A stretch of DNA of 64,000 bases from Rhynchopus sp. YZ270_cl-10 (lineage: Eukaryota; Euglenozoa; Diplonemea; Diplonemida; Diplonemidae): NCBI GenBank assembly GCA_964035575.1, contig OZ037850.1:1322501-1386500 (forward strand), written 5' to 3'. Shown in pieces: positions 42,663 through 53,000 of this stretch (positions are counted from its first letter, which is position 1; every line of letters begins with the position of its first letter). The position numbers were made by a program, and so were the translations under genes. The notes beneath the pieces are model-generated. The model did not search any database, had not been told where the DNA came from, and saw only the letters and a list, made by a program, of their open reading frames with translations.

Positions 42663-44530
42663 GTAGAAGGTACCAAATGTTCACACGAACATCGGTTTCA
42701 TAACTTTCACCCACCAAATAAAGGGGAATTACTGAAGATGTCTACCCTTTTGAATACTACTGTATAATTCTTAAGACTGAAACAGGGTAAAAGTTCGAAA
42801 CCAATCTACTGAAAGTTTCAATTTATGCAAGGAAACAGTTTATTTTTCCCCTTTCACATTTTTACAACAAGAAATATTAAAAAAAAAGATGGGTTGTTGT
42901 TGTTTTTTATACACTTCCCTAATGCTTTCAAATTTTATTTGAAAGTATATGAATTTGTTTTTTTTTTTTTTTGATTCCTTCTAAGGATTGTTCCCAAAAA
43001 AGGCTCATAATAATAGTTCGTTTTTTTAAAGTATTTTTTTTCACCCCCTTTGTGACGGGGTGATGGGAGGGGGATATATTTTGGGTAGCGTCTCGTTGGG
43101 TATCGTTGCTCCTTTGTTGGTTGCAACTATTTATATGGTGACTTACCCAGCCGACGGCGAAGATTTGGTTTATTTTTTTAATATGGTTCCGTTCTGTTCA
43201 TGTTTTTAGTCTATTTCCGTTGGTTTTGGGTGACTTCCGAAGTTTTGTCGACGCTTTTTTTTTCCCATAAAATTCTACGGTTTTATGTTTATTTTGGTCA
43301 GGGGCTTATAGGAATAGAGTGCAGTCAGCGAAACAACTTTACTTACAGATCCTAATATTTTTTCTTCCAGAGTTCTGCTGCGCCGCAATAGAACTTCATA
43401 GTAGTGGAGCCACTGGTTTTTTCCCAATTAAACAGGCAAATGAAACGCAGCTCACACCTGACTACAGCCCAATATTCAAATAAAAAAAACAGCGTCAAAA
43501 AAAATAACTTTCCCAGAAATTTTGAACGACTTTTCTGTCACACAATAGCGTAACGTTGTGTTCTTTCCCCGCATTGTCCCTCTTGTCGATCAAATACATG
43601 GTCGCGACTTTGTTGCTTTTCAGGGCTTCGGTTTTTAGCGTCACAGCGTCACAATGGTTTCGTGGTGTGTTGGCTGCTTTTACTTATTGCTGAGGGGGTG
43701 TTGGACAATGTTTTTCGTTTTTCTTTTCCAAATGTTTTTTGAAACATTTGTATTTTCACTTTTCTGAGATTCACCTGCAGTGCGTGGACACTGTCTTAGC
43801 AGACCTGTTCTTGCTTCCGAAGGTGTGCACGTTGTCCCTTGCCATATCATTTTCGTTTATTCGCTAGAATTATTGATCCCACGAAAATAATACGTGGTGC
43901 CGAAGTGACGGCCGGGGAGGGTGTTGTTGTGAACCAAGCGACAAATATTTCTGTACAAAATAAAAAGGTTTCCTTCTTACCCAACGGTGCTCATGCGATT
44001 GTCGCAACAAAAAAAGCTTTACCCCTCCCCCTTTTTTTGAAGGGGACATGCAACACCACAGCCAACCTGACACGGTTATTCCACATTTCCTCCCCCTGCG
44101 TTATTACTTTTTCTGTTCTTTTTTTCGCTATCAATTGTTTTTATTGTTTGAAAATAGCTATTTATTAAATAAAAATCAGATAGCCTGATTTTACGCGTGG
44201 AGGTGTTTTTTCACGAGTGATTATACTGCACGAGCGCAGCGAGTGCAGTATTAGAAACGAGTGAAAAAACACCTTCACAAGGAAAATCTGGCCTGATTTT
44301 TATTTTATACAGAGTTTTATTTTACATTGAGAAAGTATAAGTGGAAAATAATCATTGTACCCCGAATATGTGTACCAGTGTGTCGTTGTTCCTGTTGGTG
44401 TAGGGGTTTACGGGTTCGTGCGACTGGCTTGTACACAAAATGGGAGAGGGTGGGTATACTTTACACTTGTGATGATGTTGCTGTTTACTTTTTTGCATTT
44501 ATTGATGGTTTTGTCTTCTGTGCCTCGTCA
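42663..44530. other. Non-coding stretch with a paralogous empty site and a foldback
   Basis: At 42741-42830 the sequence matches both flanks of element E1 (56789-56810 and 57753-57830) but lacks the element. A foldback lies at 44164-44318. The rest is AT-rich with T-runs; no gene is supported. Confidence 0.55.
44164..44318. mobile_element. Foldback with CACGAGCGCAGCGAGTG core
   Basis: Outer arms AATAAAAATCAG/CTGATTTTTATT, middle arms GGTGTTTTTTCACGAGTG and its complement, inner core ACTGCACGAGCGCAGCGAGT. The same design recurs at 57020-57112 and 59080-59165. Confidence 0.6.
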
Positions 44531-44947
44531 TTAGCTGTTCTTCACGGTGATCGATATTTCCACCTTGTGGACTTGAGTTGGCACCACAGCAGAGCTTGGA
44601 GAGACTTCGAGAGGACTTGGAGCCGCAGAAAGACCTGGTTGCCTCACAAAAAGAGAGGAGACTTCGCGTTGGGCACGGGTCGAACGCGCCGTATAGCGGT
44701 TCACCATGGATTCACTTTTCCAGCCGAAGTTCCGTTTCATCCCCTCTGTTGAGAGTCCGCTGTCAACGAGGTATTGCGCAGCACTACGGCGATAGCAGTG
44801 CCCCGTGTATGTAGCTGCGTTGGGCAGTTTGAGGTGATCAGCTTGGTATTTTGGAATTGAGTACAGGGTCTGAATGCCGGGTTTGTGAATGCCATTCAAT
44901 GTTGAATACACGACGAATTCTTGCTTTATTTGCATTTTTGGACCCAT
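44531..44947 (-). pseudogene. Tyrosine recombinase C-terminal part (Crypton-like), relic
   Basis: The visible 138 residues hold the C-terminal catalytic signature of tyrosine recombinases: YTGHCYRRSAAQYLVDSG (H-x2-R box), then GWKSESMVNRY (W/H and the tyrosine nucleophile). The wording KLPN..TYTGHC..RR is characteristic of Crypton-type recombinases, a class of DNA transposon. Element beta is inserted immediately upstream, separating this part from whatever preceded it. It is a broken relic, not an active gene. Confidence 0.7.
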
Positions 44948-44951
44948 CTAA

Positions 44952-46804
44952 CAGGGTCCTAGCTCAGTAGAACGGAAAAGGTGGCCCACCTTTTCCGTTG
45001 TTTTTTTTTTTTTTTTTTGGGATTTTTTTTTTTTTTTTTTTGGGTTTTTTCCAGGCTCTCCGCTAGGATTTCCGATTTTGAAAATATTCTGTTGATGGTC
45101 CACGTTGGTGGGGTACATGCTTGCGCCGCAGGCGCACGGTACGCAACTTTTTTTTTTACCAACGCCCGATTTTGACTTTTTTGGGACGTTTGAGCACTCA
45201 CCTCTCCATATCTTCTTCTCCTGAGCTTTTTTGACAGGTAGAACGGGTCTGAACCACTCAGCAGAACTTTTTTTTTTTTTCTTTTTTTCCCCATTTTCAA
45301 AAAGTTCTGTTGACAATCAACAGAACTTTAGTACCTAGCGGAGTGCCTGGGTTTTTTCAGGGAAATAGCTTGGTTTTCCTCCAAAATCAGGAATTATGCG
45401 AAAGCGAAAATTTTTTTTGCCCGGTCGAAAGCGGTCGTTGCGCGCTTCGCGCAAGCCTCCCTGAGTGGAGAGGCGAAAGGTCAAATTGCGAGATAACAAA
45501 AAAACAACGGAATGTAATCCCTTATTACGGAGCTTGGTCTTGCACCTTACGTTCCACTTTTCGTATGGGAAAAAAGAAATGGCGCCGCAGGCGAAAAAAA
45601 AATAGGGTACGGTGTAAAAATGCTGGTTTACAACCACACAGTCACTCAACAAACCCTTTTTTGCGGAGCAAAAAAGGAAAATGGCGCCGCAGGCGAAAAA
45701 AAATAAGGGTATGGTACCTCTGCAAACGCAGCGAGCGAAAATTTTAAGATTCCATCATTCCAGTCATTTGGGAGATCTGGGGGTCGGGCGAGGGGCCCCC
45801 AAAAGTGCCCAAAAATCCCTCTTTTTTTTGAAAACTTGGTTGTTTTAGTGTAGACACCCGAAGATGAACTCCACTATAATTTTTTTTTTTTTTTCCCCAA
45901 AAATCCAGAATTATGCGATGTCGCATAATTCGGTATATGGAGCTATTTCCCTGGGTTTTTTTTACACGGTGCAAAAAACCGGTTGGCCAAGGAGGTCCTC
46001 AGTGTCGTCAGCCAGTCCCCTTTGCTGTTAAAAACAGCGACTTGGCGTGGTCAATTTTTCCGCGCGAACAGGGATTACGCTCCACGTGTGGAACGTATGG
46101 AAATCCATACGTGAATTGTTTTTGAAAAGGTGGAATCCATACGTGTCCATACGTGTCCATACGTAGGTAATTTGGGTTTTGGATTGGGCTGGGGTGGGGT
46201 AGGTGAGGAGTGGGGCTCCGCCCCCACCTCTCACCTACCCCCTACAGAATTCTATTTGTAGGAGACAATTTTCTATTTTACCGGAAAAGGAGCATGCAGC
46301 ATGGCGAAAGAAAAAAGTAGCGTACCGTGCGCCTGCGGCGCTAGATTGCAATACACCCTTCCCATGACATAATAGGCAATTTTAAGCGCAATTTTTAGAA
46401 ATGTTGCGTACCGTGGCTTCGCCAGAAACTTTCGTTTTAGCAAAATATGGAAGTAAAGTTTACGGAACTGGACCATAGTTACCAACGAAAGTGCCATTTT
46501 ATGTCAAGATTTTTTAAAAATGTTGCGTACCGTGGCTTCGCCAGGAACATTTGGATACCATGACTGATGATTTCTCCAGTTCTTCGAACTTTCACAACCC
46601 TTCTCAACCAACTTTGCCAGGGAGAGCGCGCGCGAAGCGCGCGCGGTTTTTAATTGTTTTTGCTTAGAATTGTACGTGTTGAAAATCCATACGTACTTTT
46701 TTTATTTTTGGGGGAGCTGCGTAATCCCTGCGCGCGAAGCGCAGAAAAATTTTTTTGAGCCACCTTTTCCGTTTCTTTTTTTTTTCTTCCGAGCTAGAAC
46801 CCTG
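44952..46804. mobile_element. 1853-bp inverted-repeat element beta with 7-bp target duplication
   Basis: Ends CAGGGTCCTAGCTCAG and GAGCTAGAACCCTG, flanked by CATCTAA on both sides (44945-44951 and 46805-46811). Same family as alpha. It carries element gamma inside and has landed next to the recombinase relic. The right 900 bases are an inverted copy of alpha. Confidence 0.8.
45052..45349. mobile_element. 298-bp MITE gamma, nested in beta
   Basis: Ends CAGGCTCTCCGCTAGG and CCTAGCGGAGTGCCTG, flanked by the 9-bp duplication GGTTTTTTC (45043-45051 and 45350-45358). The same element occurs in opposite orientation at 49055-49351. Confidence 0.85.
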
Positions 46805-46811
46805 CATCTAA

Positions 46812-47080
46812 GCCCAAAAAAAAAATTTTTTTTTGGGGCTGAAAAACATACAAGTATAACGGCCGTCACGACGGGAAAAATTTTTTTTTGTCGGGGAGGT
46901 CACGGCCGTGAAGAAAATTTGAAAAATTTAACGGCCGTGAAATTTTGCATTGATCACGGCCGTGAAATATTTCCACGCTTTTTGCTTGTTTCTTCTTTTT
47001 CGTTCGTAGACAGGGCCAGACCCCCTTTCCCATCCCTCCCAAGTCATTCTTGGGGGGTAAAAGCAACATAAAAAGTGCAA
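46812..47080. repeat. ACGGCCGT palindrome cluster
   Basis: Several copies of ACGGCCGTGA/TCACGGCCGT between 46859 and 46975, interleaved with A/T runs, recurring at 48672-48775. Non-coding. Confidence 0.5.
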
Positions 47081-47256
47081 AAAAAAGTCGGCCCCACTGC
47101 GATCGGGAAGCTGACGACACGAATGAGCACTTATGGTGGTCCTGCCCTGCCTGCGATGCTATACGCTCAGATCCTAGTTTCCACTCCGTCACAACTGCTG
47201 GCAGGTTGCCGTGGCCTACTGTGTGTCGAACTGTGGAGTTATCCCTACTGCCCTGA
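47081..47256 (+). pseudogene. LINE-like C-terminal zinc-knuckle fragment
   Basis: The frame reads SRPHCDREADDTNEHLWWSC, then PACDAIR, and about 25 residues later LPWPTVCRTVELSLLP before a stop. The order C..D-T-x-E-H-L-x-W-x-C-P and a later W-P...L-L-P is typical of the end of non-LTR retrotransposon (LINE) ORF2. The first cysteine of the usual C-x2-C pair is absent, and no reverse-transcriptase body is visible upstream, where the ACGGCCGT repeats begin, so this is a short 3' fragment. Confidence 0.4.
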
Positions 47257-49054
47257 AGGACAGTATTGATGCCACCTCCAGCGTCTGATGGGGAGCATCC
47301 TCATACACCGGTTGTCTCTGAACAACAGCCTCCGTATCAACAATCTGCCACTCACGCCTGGAGAAGTTTTTGGGGTGCCTCAGGAGGTCTTTATACAATG
47401 CAATGTGCCTTAGTTTCGAGTACGAAACGTTTCTCCATGTATCACACGGGAAACAATATGACAAACAGGTGCAGGGTGGTTCCGTGCATATCATAGAACC
47501 TGACACCTTGTGTGTCTCCCAAATACCAAAAGCGTTGTGTGTAGTTTTGAAGGAAGGAAAAATAAAACGTATCAACAATCTGCCACTCACGCCTGGAGAA
47601 CAGCTCAGCTACAACCTTTGTTCCGCCCCACTATGACTTCGACCGGATTCCACTCTCACAGGAAATGGACTTATCCAAACCATCACCTGCGTGCCCTGCT
47701 GCGCTCCTGGCTCTCCTCACTGCGCTGGTCTCCCGCTGCCCGCCCACGTTTTCACCCTACTGTGAATTGTAGTTGGAGCGTGTGGCATTTCTGAGCACTT
47801 GTACGTGCTCCCGGTTCTTCAGAGTAGCATATTTCTCGTGTTTCAGCACTTGTAACCGGTTCTTGAGCAAAGTACTCTTCTCACATTTGATGGGCTTTCC
47901 GTTGTGGAGCACACATCAATACTGTGAGACGAACCTCATCTGTGTTGAACCATTTGCGGTGTTCTTCAGCTTCCAGTGCAAAATCTTCCGACAGAATCAG
48001 CACACCATTGATCAACTATCCTCCGTCTTTGTCGGAAAATAGACTGCATCACGTTTTGCACACCTCTGGATCTTCTTCGCTACGTTGGTGAGATACGCGC
48101 AGAGGGAGGGGTCCACCCTTTTGCTCCCGTGAACTTGTACTGTTTGCCCGATGTTTTCTTTGGCACAAGAGTGATGAACGGGGTTGAGTGAGTCCACATG
48201 CATCCTTCTCGGGCAAAGGGTAATAAGAGGTTGTGAGACGCTCGGGACGCTGCGAATTCAGTATGCAGAACTGAAAGGCAGTGTTGAAACCAGAAGATTA
48301 CCGATGGCGGGTCAGATGCTTTGTCACTTACCACATCATGTAGATGAGAGCCAGCACCTTCAGAGCAGTGAACACAACACACCGTGGACACAATACATGT
48401 GCCAAAAGGCAACAAGACCCTACAAGGAGTACCCAGTACCCAGCGCAGTTTTCTGTGAGATATCACTTAACCGGTCCTCTCCTGCCCTACCCTCCTTTTC
48501 TTCAGGGGTGAAAATCAGGTGGGTTGTGGGAATATAGGGTGAAATGGGGGGTTTGGTCTGTACATTCCTATCCGCGCCTATCCGCGGGGTAAAAATCAGG
48601 TGGCCCACTGGGATGGTTCTTGAGTGGCGCCTTTCTAGTACTTCACTGTGTGTTCCTTCAAAGACTTGTACAAAAATTTCACGGCCGTTGTTTTTTTTTA
48701 ACGGCCGTGAAATTTTTGTACATACGAAAGGCGCTTTTTTTTCACGGCCGTTTTTTTTTATTTTTCACGGCAACGACGGCAGTGGGTCGAGCATTTTTTT
48801 TTCATTTCCGTGACGTCCGTTTTACTTGTATGGAAAAATGTCTTTGTGAGAAAAAAAATTTTTTTACAGGCGAAAAAGCCAAAATGGTCGTGGGCGTAAA
48901 ATAAAGTAATATTATTTTACGCTCAGGATTTTTGTACAGGTTTTACGGGTATTACATTATTTTACGGCTGGCCTGGGCGTAAAATAAAGTGTTTCCTTAT
49001 TTTTCGTGTACGACCAAATTTTCCACGTATACTTTATCAGAGTAATATATAAAA
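47257..49054. other. Relic-rich non-coding stretch
   Basis: GC-rich from about 47260 to 48540 with short minus-strand frames that look like worn coding DNA, unidentified. A perfect 33-bp direct repeat lies at 47333-47365 and 47568-47600 (ATCTGCCACTCACGCCTGGA core). Then come foldbacks: 48668-48722, with 20-base arms around AACGGCCGTGAAATTTTTGT, and 48890-49015, with GGGCGTAAAATAAAGT units. Confidence 0.4.
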
Positions 49055-49351
49055 CAGGCACTCCGCTAGGTACTAAAGTTCTGTTGATTGTCAACAGAAC
49101 TTTTTGAAAATGGGAAAAAAAAAAAAAAAAAAAAAAGTTCTGTTGAGTGGTTTAGACCCGTGCTACTTGCCAAAAAAGCTCAGGAGAAGAAGATATGGAG
49201 AGGTGAGTGCTCAAACGTCCCAAAAAAGTCAAAATCGGGTGTTGGAAAAAAAAAAAGTTGCGTACCGTGCGCCTGCGGCGCAAGCATGTACCCACCAACG
49301 TGGACCATCAACAGAACTTTTTCAAAATCGGAAATCCTAGCGGAGAGCCTG
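49055..49351. mobile_element. 297-bp MITE delta, second copy of gamma
   Basis: Ends CAGGCACTCCGCTAGG and CCTAGCGGAGAGCCTG, flanked by the 8-bp duplication ATATAAAA (49047-49054 and 49352-49359). Inside lies TTCTGTTGATTGTCAACAGA, a palindrome shared with gamma. Confidence 0.85.
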
Positions 49352-49483
49352 ATATAAAAATAAAAAAAAAAAAAAAAAAATGTGGCCACCTGTGCTCACA
49401 CTGTGTCTTTGAACGGAGGTCTGTTGTGGAAAATATGTACACACGAGGCTATATTCATCATTCAACTTTTAACTTTTGTTTAG

Positions 49484-49514
49484 AAAATGTGCACGAGAGG
49501 CACATTCATCTTTT
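49484..49514 (+). ncRNA. Hairpin with consensus loop on a different stem
   Basis: AAAATGTGC, loop ACGAGAG, GCACATTCATCTTTT. The loop and the TTCATCTT tail match the main family, but the stem is ATGTGC/GCACAT instead of CTAAGC/GCTTAG. Confidence 0.5.
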
Positions 49515-49602
49515 GAGTTTTTATTTTTATTTTTTTGTGCGGTCTTTGATTGCAAAATGAATCCCAGCTTTCCCCCCACTCTCACATCGATAAAGTTGTT
49601 TT

Positions 49603-49630
49603 AGGTGACTAAGCGCGAGGCTTGGTACCT
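49603..49630 (+). ncRNA. Recurrent hairpin H13
   Basis: AGGTGACTAAGC, loop GCGAG, GCTTGGTACCT. The outer AGGT/ACCT is fully Watson-Crick, a compensatory form like H1. Confidence 0.5.
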
Positions 49631-50077
49631 ACTTTTTTTACTATTTTGACAAGGTGATGTCATGGATCGCTTTACAATAATATGTTCTCTTTTTTCATTA
49701 GTTGGTGCCTGCATCCCAATACTACCGGCCCCTTTTGTGGGATCTTGCCTGTGCGTGTGCCGTGTTACCAAGTAACAAGGTTCCCCCCAATTCCTCGCTT
49801 TTGCGAACAGTTGTTTGCAGTGTTCTAACTTCCCTCTCGGTCACTGTTATGAGAGGGCTTTTTTGTGTTGCAAAGTTACATTTCTAGTTGATTCGTTCTA
49901 TGTCTTTTGTTCCCCTTCGTTGTTTGGGTGCGTTGAGGGCGGGGGCAGACAAAAAATCCCCCAGGAAAACAACCAAAATCAGTGCTGTCGCTCATATTTT
50001 TTGCTCACGTTACCCACACCCACCCCGCACCCTCTTCCTCTTTCCAACGACCACCCAGGAGTGCATGAACTTACAAG

Positions 50078-53000
50078 ATGGGAGTGGGGGTGAATGTAGC
50101 TTGCATTCTCGTTTTGCTGCAGGTGCCGACTGCGGCCACTGCAGGGCTGGACGTAGATTGGGTGTCATGGTATCAGCGGATCACCCGCGCACGTGCAATA
50201 CAGTGCGACTCGGAGCAATCGTTCTACTACTCTGGGAGGGGCCCGCAGGGGATAACAGTTGTCGAGTTCGATGTGCACGCCGTGGAGCAGAACTACCTTA
50301 TTACGGAAAACACCACAAATTGCTACGCCAGTGCCCTGTCGCTTGACGCTGGCAGCAAGCGTCTCTATTCAGTCGGGGGAACGAAAAACACACTCACCAC
50401 CTACGACACATCCCAGGTGAAGGACCAGCTGCGGTGGGTCGCCGAAGTGAACTACCCCGCATCCATCACCAACTGCTTCAACATCACTCACGTGGGCAGC
50501 ACAGTGTTTATCGGCTGTGAAGGGGTAGAACAAAACGTGCATGTGTACACACAGGCAGATACAAACCCAACACTCCAACCCACACCCTTCGGGGCTGGGA
50601 CACGCCTTGGGTGCACAGACCATGTGAATGGGGTGCTGTACACATTCCGCGATGGGCATGTCATCGGATACGATGTTCGCAACCCAAACGAAATTGCTCT
50701 ACTGTCGAACACTTCTCTGGCAGTGTCTGGAGAGTTTGTTCCGCATGTTTGCGACATAGATAATGAACTCTTGCTGGTAGGGGGGTCGGATGGTGTCCTC
50801 ATTCTGAATGCGAGCCACGTGTTTCCAGATGGTTCCCTTGATGTGCTCAACCCTAACGCACACTTGGCAGGGGTGCGCATTGATGGTGTTGTTATTAAAG
50901 GGCGTGTTTACATCGTGCATTCAACGAAGGTTTATATCGCAGCGTTCAGCATGCAAAACCCTGCGTCGCCCACGATCATTAGGACGATCAACGCAGAGGA
51001 CTACTGGATGTACGAGATGTGCACCATTGGGGACTACTTCGTAGTGGCGTTTGGGGAGTCCGTTGATGAGTATGCTATAACATGGGGAACAGCAGCGCCA
51101 ACTGCAGCGCCACCAACACTCTCGCCAGCAACCCTCTCCCCCCCTACGCTCGCGCCACCAACTGCAGCCCCGCAGACGATGGCACCACCTCCCACCTCTG
51201 CGCCGTCGACAGCGGCACCTCCAACAGCTGCGCCGTTAACACCTGCACCGCCAACACCCGTACCACCAACGCCTGCACCTCATACACTTACAGCGTCAAC
51301 AGACGCACCCACACGCTTACCCTCAACAGACGCACCAAAACCAGAGCCAGTAACATCCGCCCCAAAAAACCCCACACTGGTTCCCACGACCGATGCACCC
51401 TCGGGCAACGTGACAGTGCCATCTCACGTTTTGTGGTGTGAAAATGACTTCACTTGCCGGGTTCATGGGGACTGGAGAGCGACATGCGTGCACAATAAGT
51501 GTGTGTGCTCGACTGCAGAATACAACTCGCTGCCAAACACAAACGTCTGTGTCCAGCCACCTGCCGGTGATGTGCGATCCTCGATTGTGGTTGTCTTGCA
51601 GTGGGACGCAACGTGCTCAAAGTACGAAAGCAGCTACGACGCGCTTGTGTATAGTGCGCTGGAGGAGGATCTGGGTGGCTCCTCACATGCCTCAGAGCTG
51701 CTGTGCAACCCAACACGGCTGTATGTGGTGATGCTGGGCACAGAGTCTGTGAAGGTTGGTGCGATCAACGTGGGGAACACTATTGAAGGGCAGTACAAGC
51801 GCGACGAAAGCTACGCCGAAATACAGCAGAACCTGGGAGCAGTGTCGGGCACGATCGTCGTGTCCACCAGCTGCGAGACCAACGGGTCTCGTGTGGCCCT
51901 GCGCGACAAGTACAACAAGTGCCGTGTCTACGCCTGTGCAGACACACACACTTTGCAGAACGGCGTCTGCACGCTCGTGGTCGAGGATTCGTCAGGCACA
52001 CCTGTGTATCTCTACGCCCTGCTCGGGGTGGGGTTTTTACTTATCTGCTGTCTTATAGCGGTCCTCTTCACACAGCTCTTTCCCCGCAAAACGAAGAAGT
52101 TCACTAGCGCAATCTGGGTTGAGGACACAGACGAAGACGAAGGACTGCAGCTCACTCTCGTGGAGAACGAGGTCAAAACCCCGAACACAGGTGATCTAGT
52201 GCCCAACCAGGCGACCATGTCGTCGTGGCACGTCAGCAACGACAAGGTGTCCCCTGTGAGTGGCACTCTCCTGAGCAATGTGGATTATGAGCGTCCGCGT
52301 ATGTCACACCTTCTGTCTGCAGATGGCCCTATGTTTGGCTTTGGCGACAACTCAAAGTCTGTGCTTCAGAGCGAAGTGCAGAAGTCGATACTTCAGACAG
52401 AATACCCGACAAACAGGAAGGAGGCAAACCGTTTGGTGGAAGAGTCGTTTGACCTGATGGAGGAAACGAACTTCGGCGTTATCGGCACCCTGCGTGGACC
52501 TTGGGAGGTCAACAAGAAGCGCAGGATCGGCCCCTTCCACGACCGAAAGCTTGTGGGGTGGAAGTCAAGCCGCCTCCTCGGACGTGGTGCCTTTGGGTCG
52601 GTGCACATCGGAGAGGTGCGTGCAGAAGGGAGGCTCATTGCAATGAAAACCCAAGAACGTAAGTCTGAAGAGGAAGCAAAAGAGACTGCCGAACAAGTCG
52701 AGATCTTCCGTAAAATGGGCCAACACAAAAACGTGGTCTCGATGCTGGATGTGATCTACGTCTGTGAGACACACACCATGTGTATTTTCATGGAGTATGT
52801 GGACGGACCAACACTTTCATCACTTGCACAGGCAGGGATGGACGAGATGGAGGCTGCGAGAATCATGAGGCATGTGGTGGCCGGGCTGAAGCACCTCCAC
52901 TCACACGACCTGGTGCACAGGGATGTGAAGGGCGAGAACGTGCTTCTGTCTGCTGACAGGTCTGTGGCGAAGCTGTGCGACTTTGGCTTCTTGAAAATGC

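Larger units (their letters stand above)
49352..50077 (+). promoter_or_regulatory. Upstream region of kinase 3 with several hairpins
   Basis: Contains a variant hairpin at 49484-49514, a partial one at 49424-49460, hairpin H13 at 49603-49630, and a CTCTCGGTCACTGTTATGAG motif near 49833. The leader before the start is pyrimidine-rich and ends CACCCAG, 19 nt before the ATG, almost identical to the leader of kinase 2. Confidence 0.55.

Noticed and set aside
44164-44318. Ends of a Polinton-like or giant-virus insertion
   Set aside because: The CGAGCGAAGCGAG style palindrome alone is not diagnostic and no capsid, polymerase or packaging gene is present.
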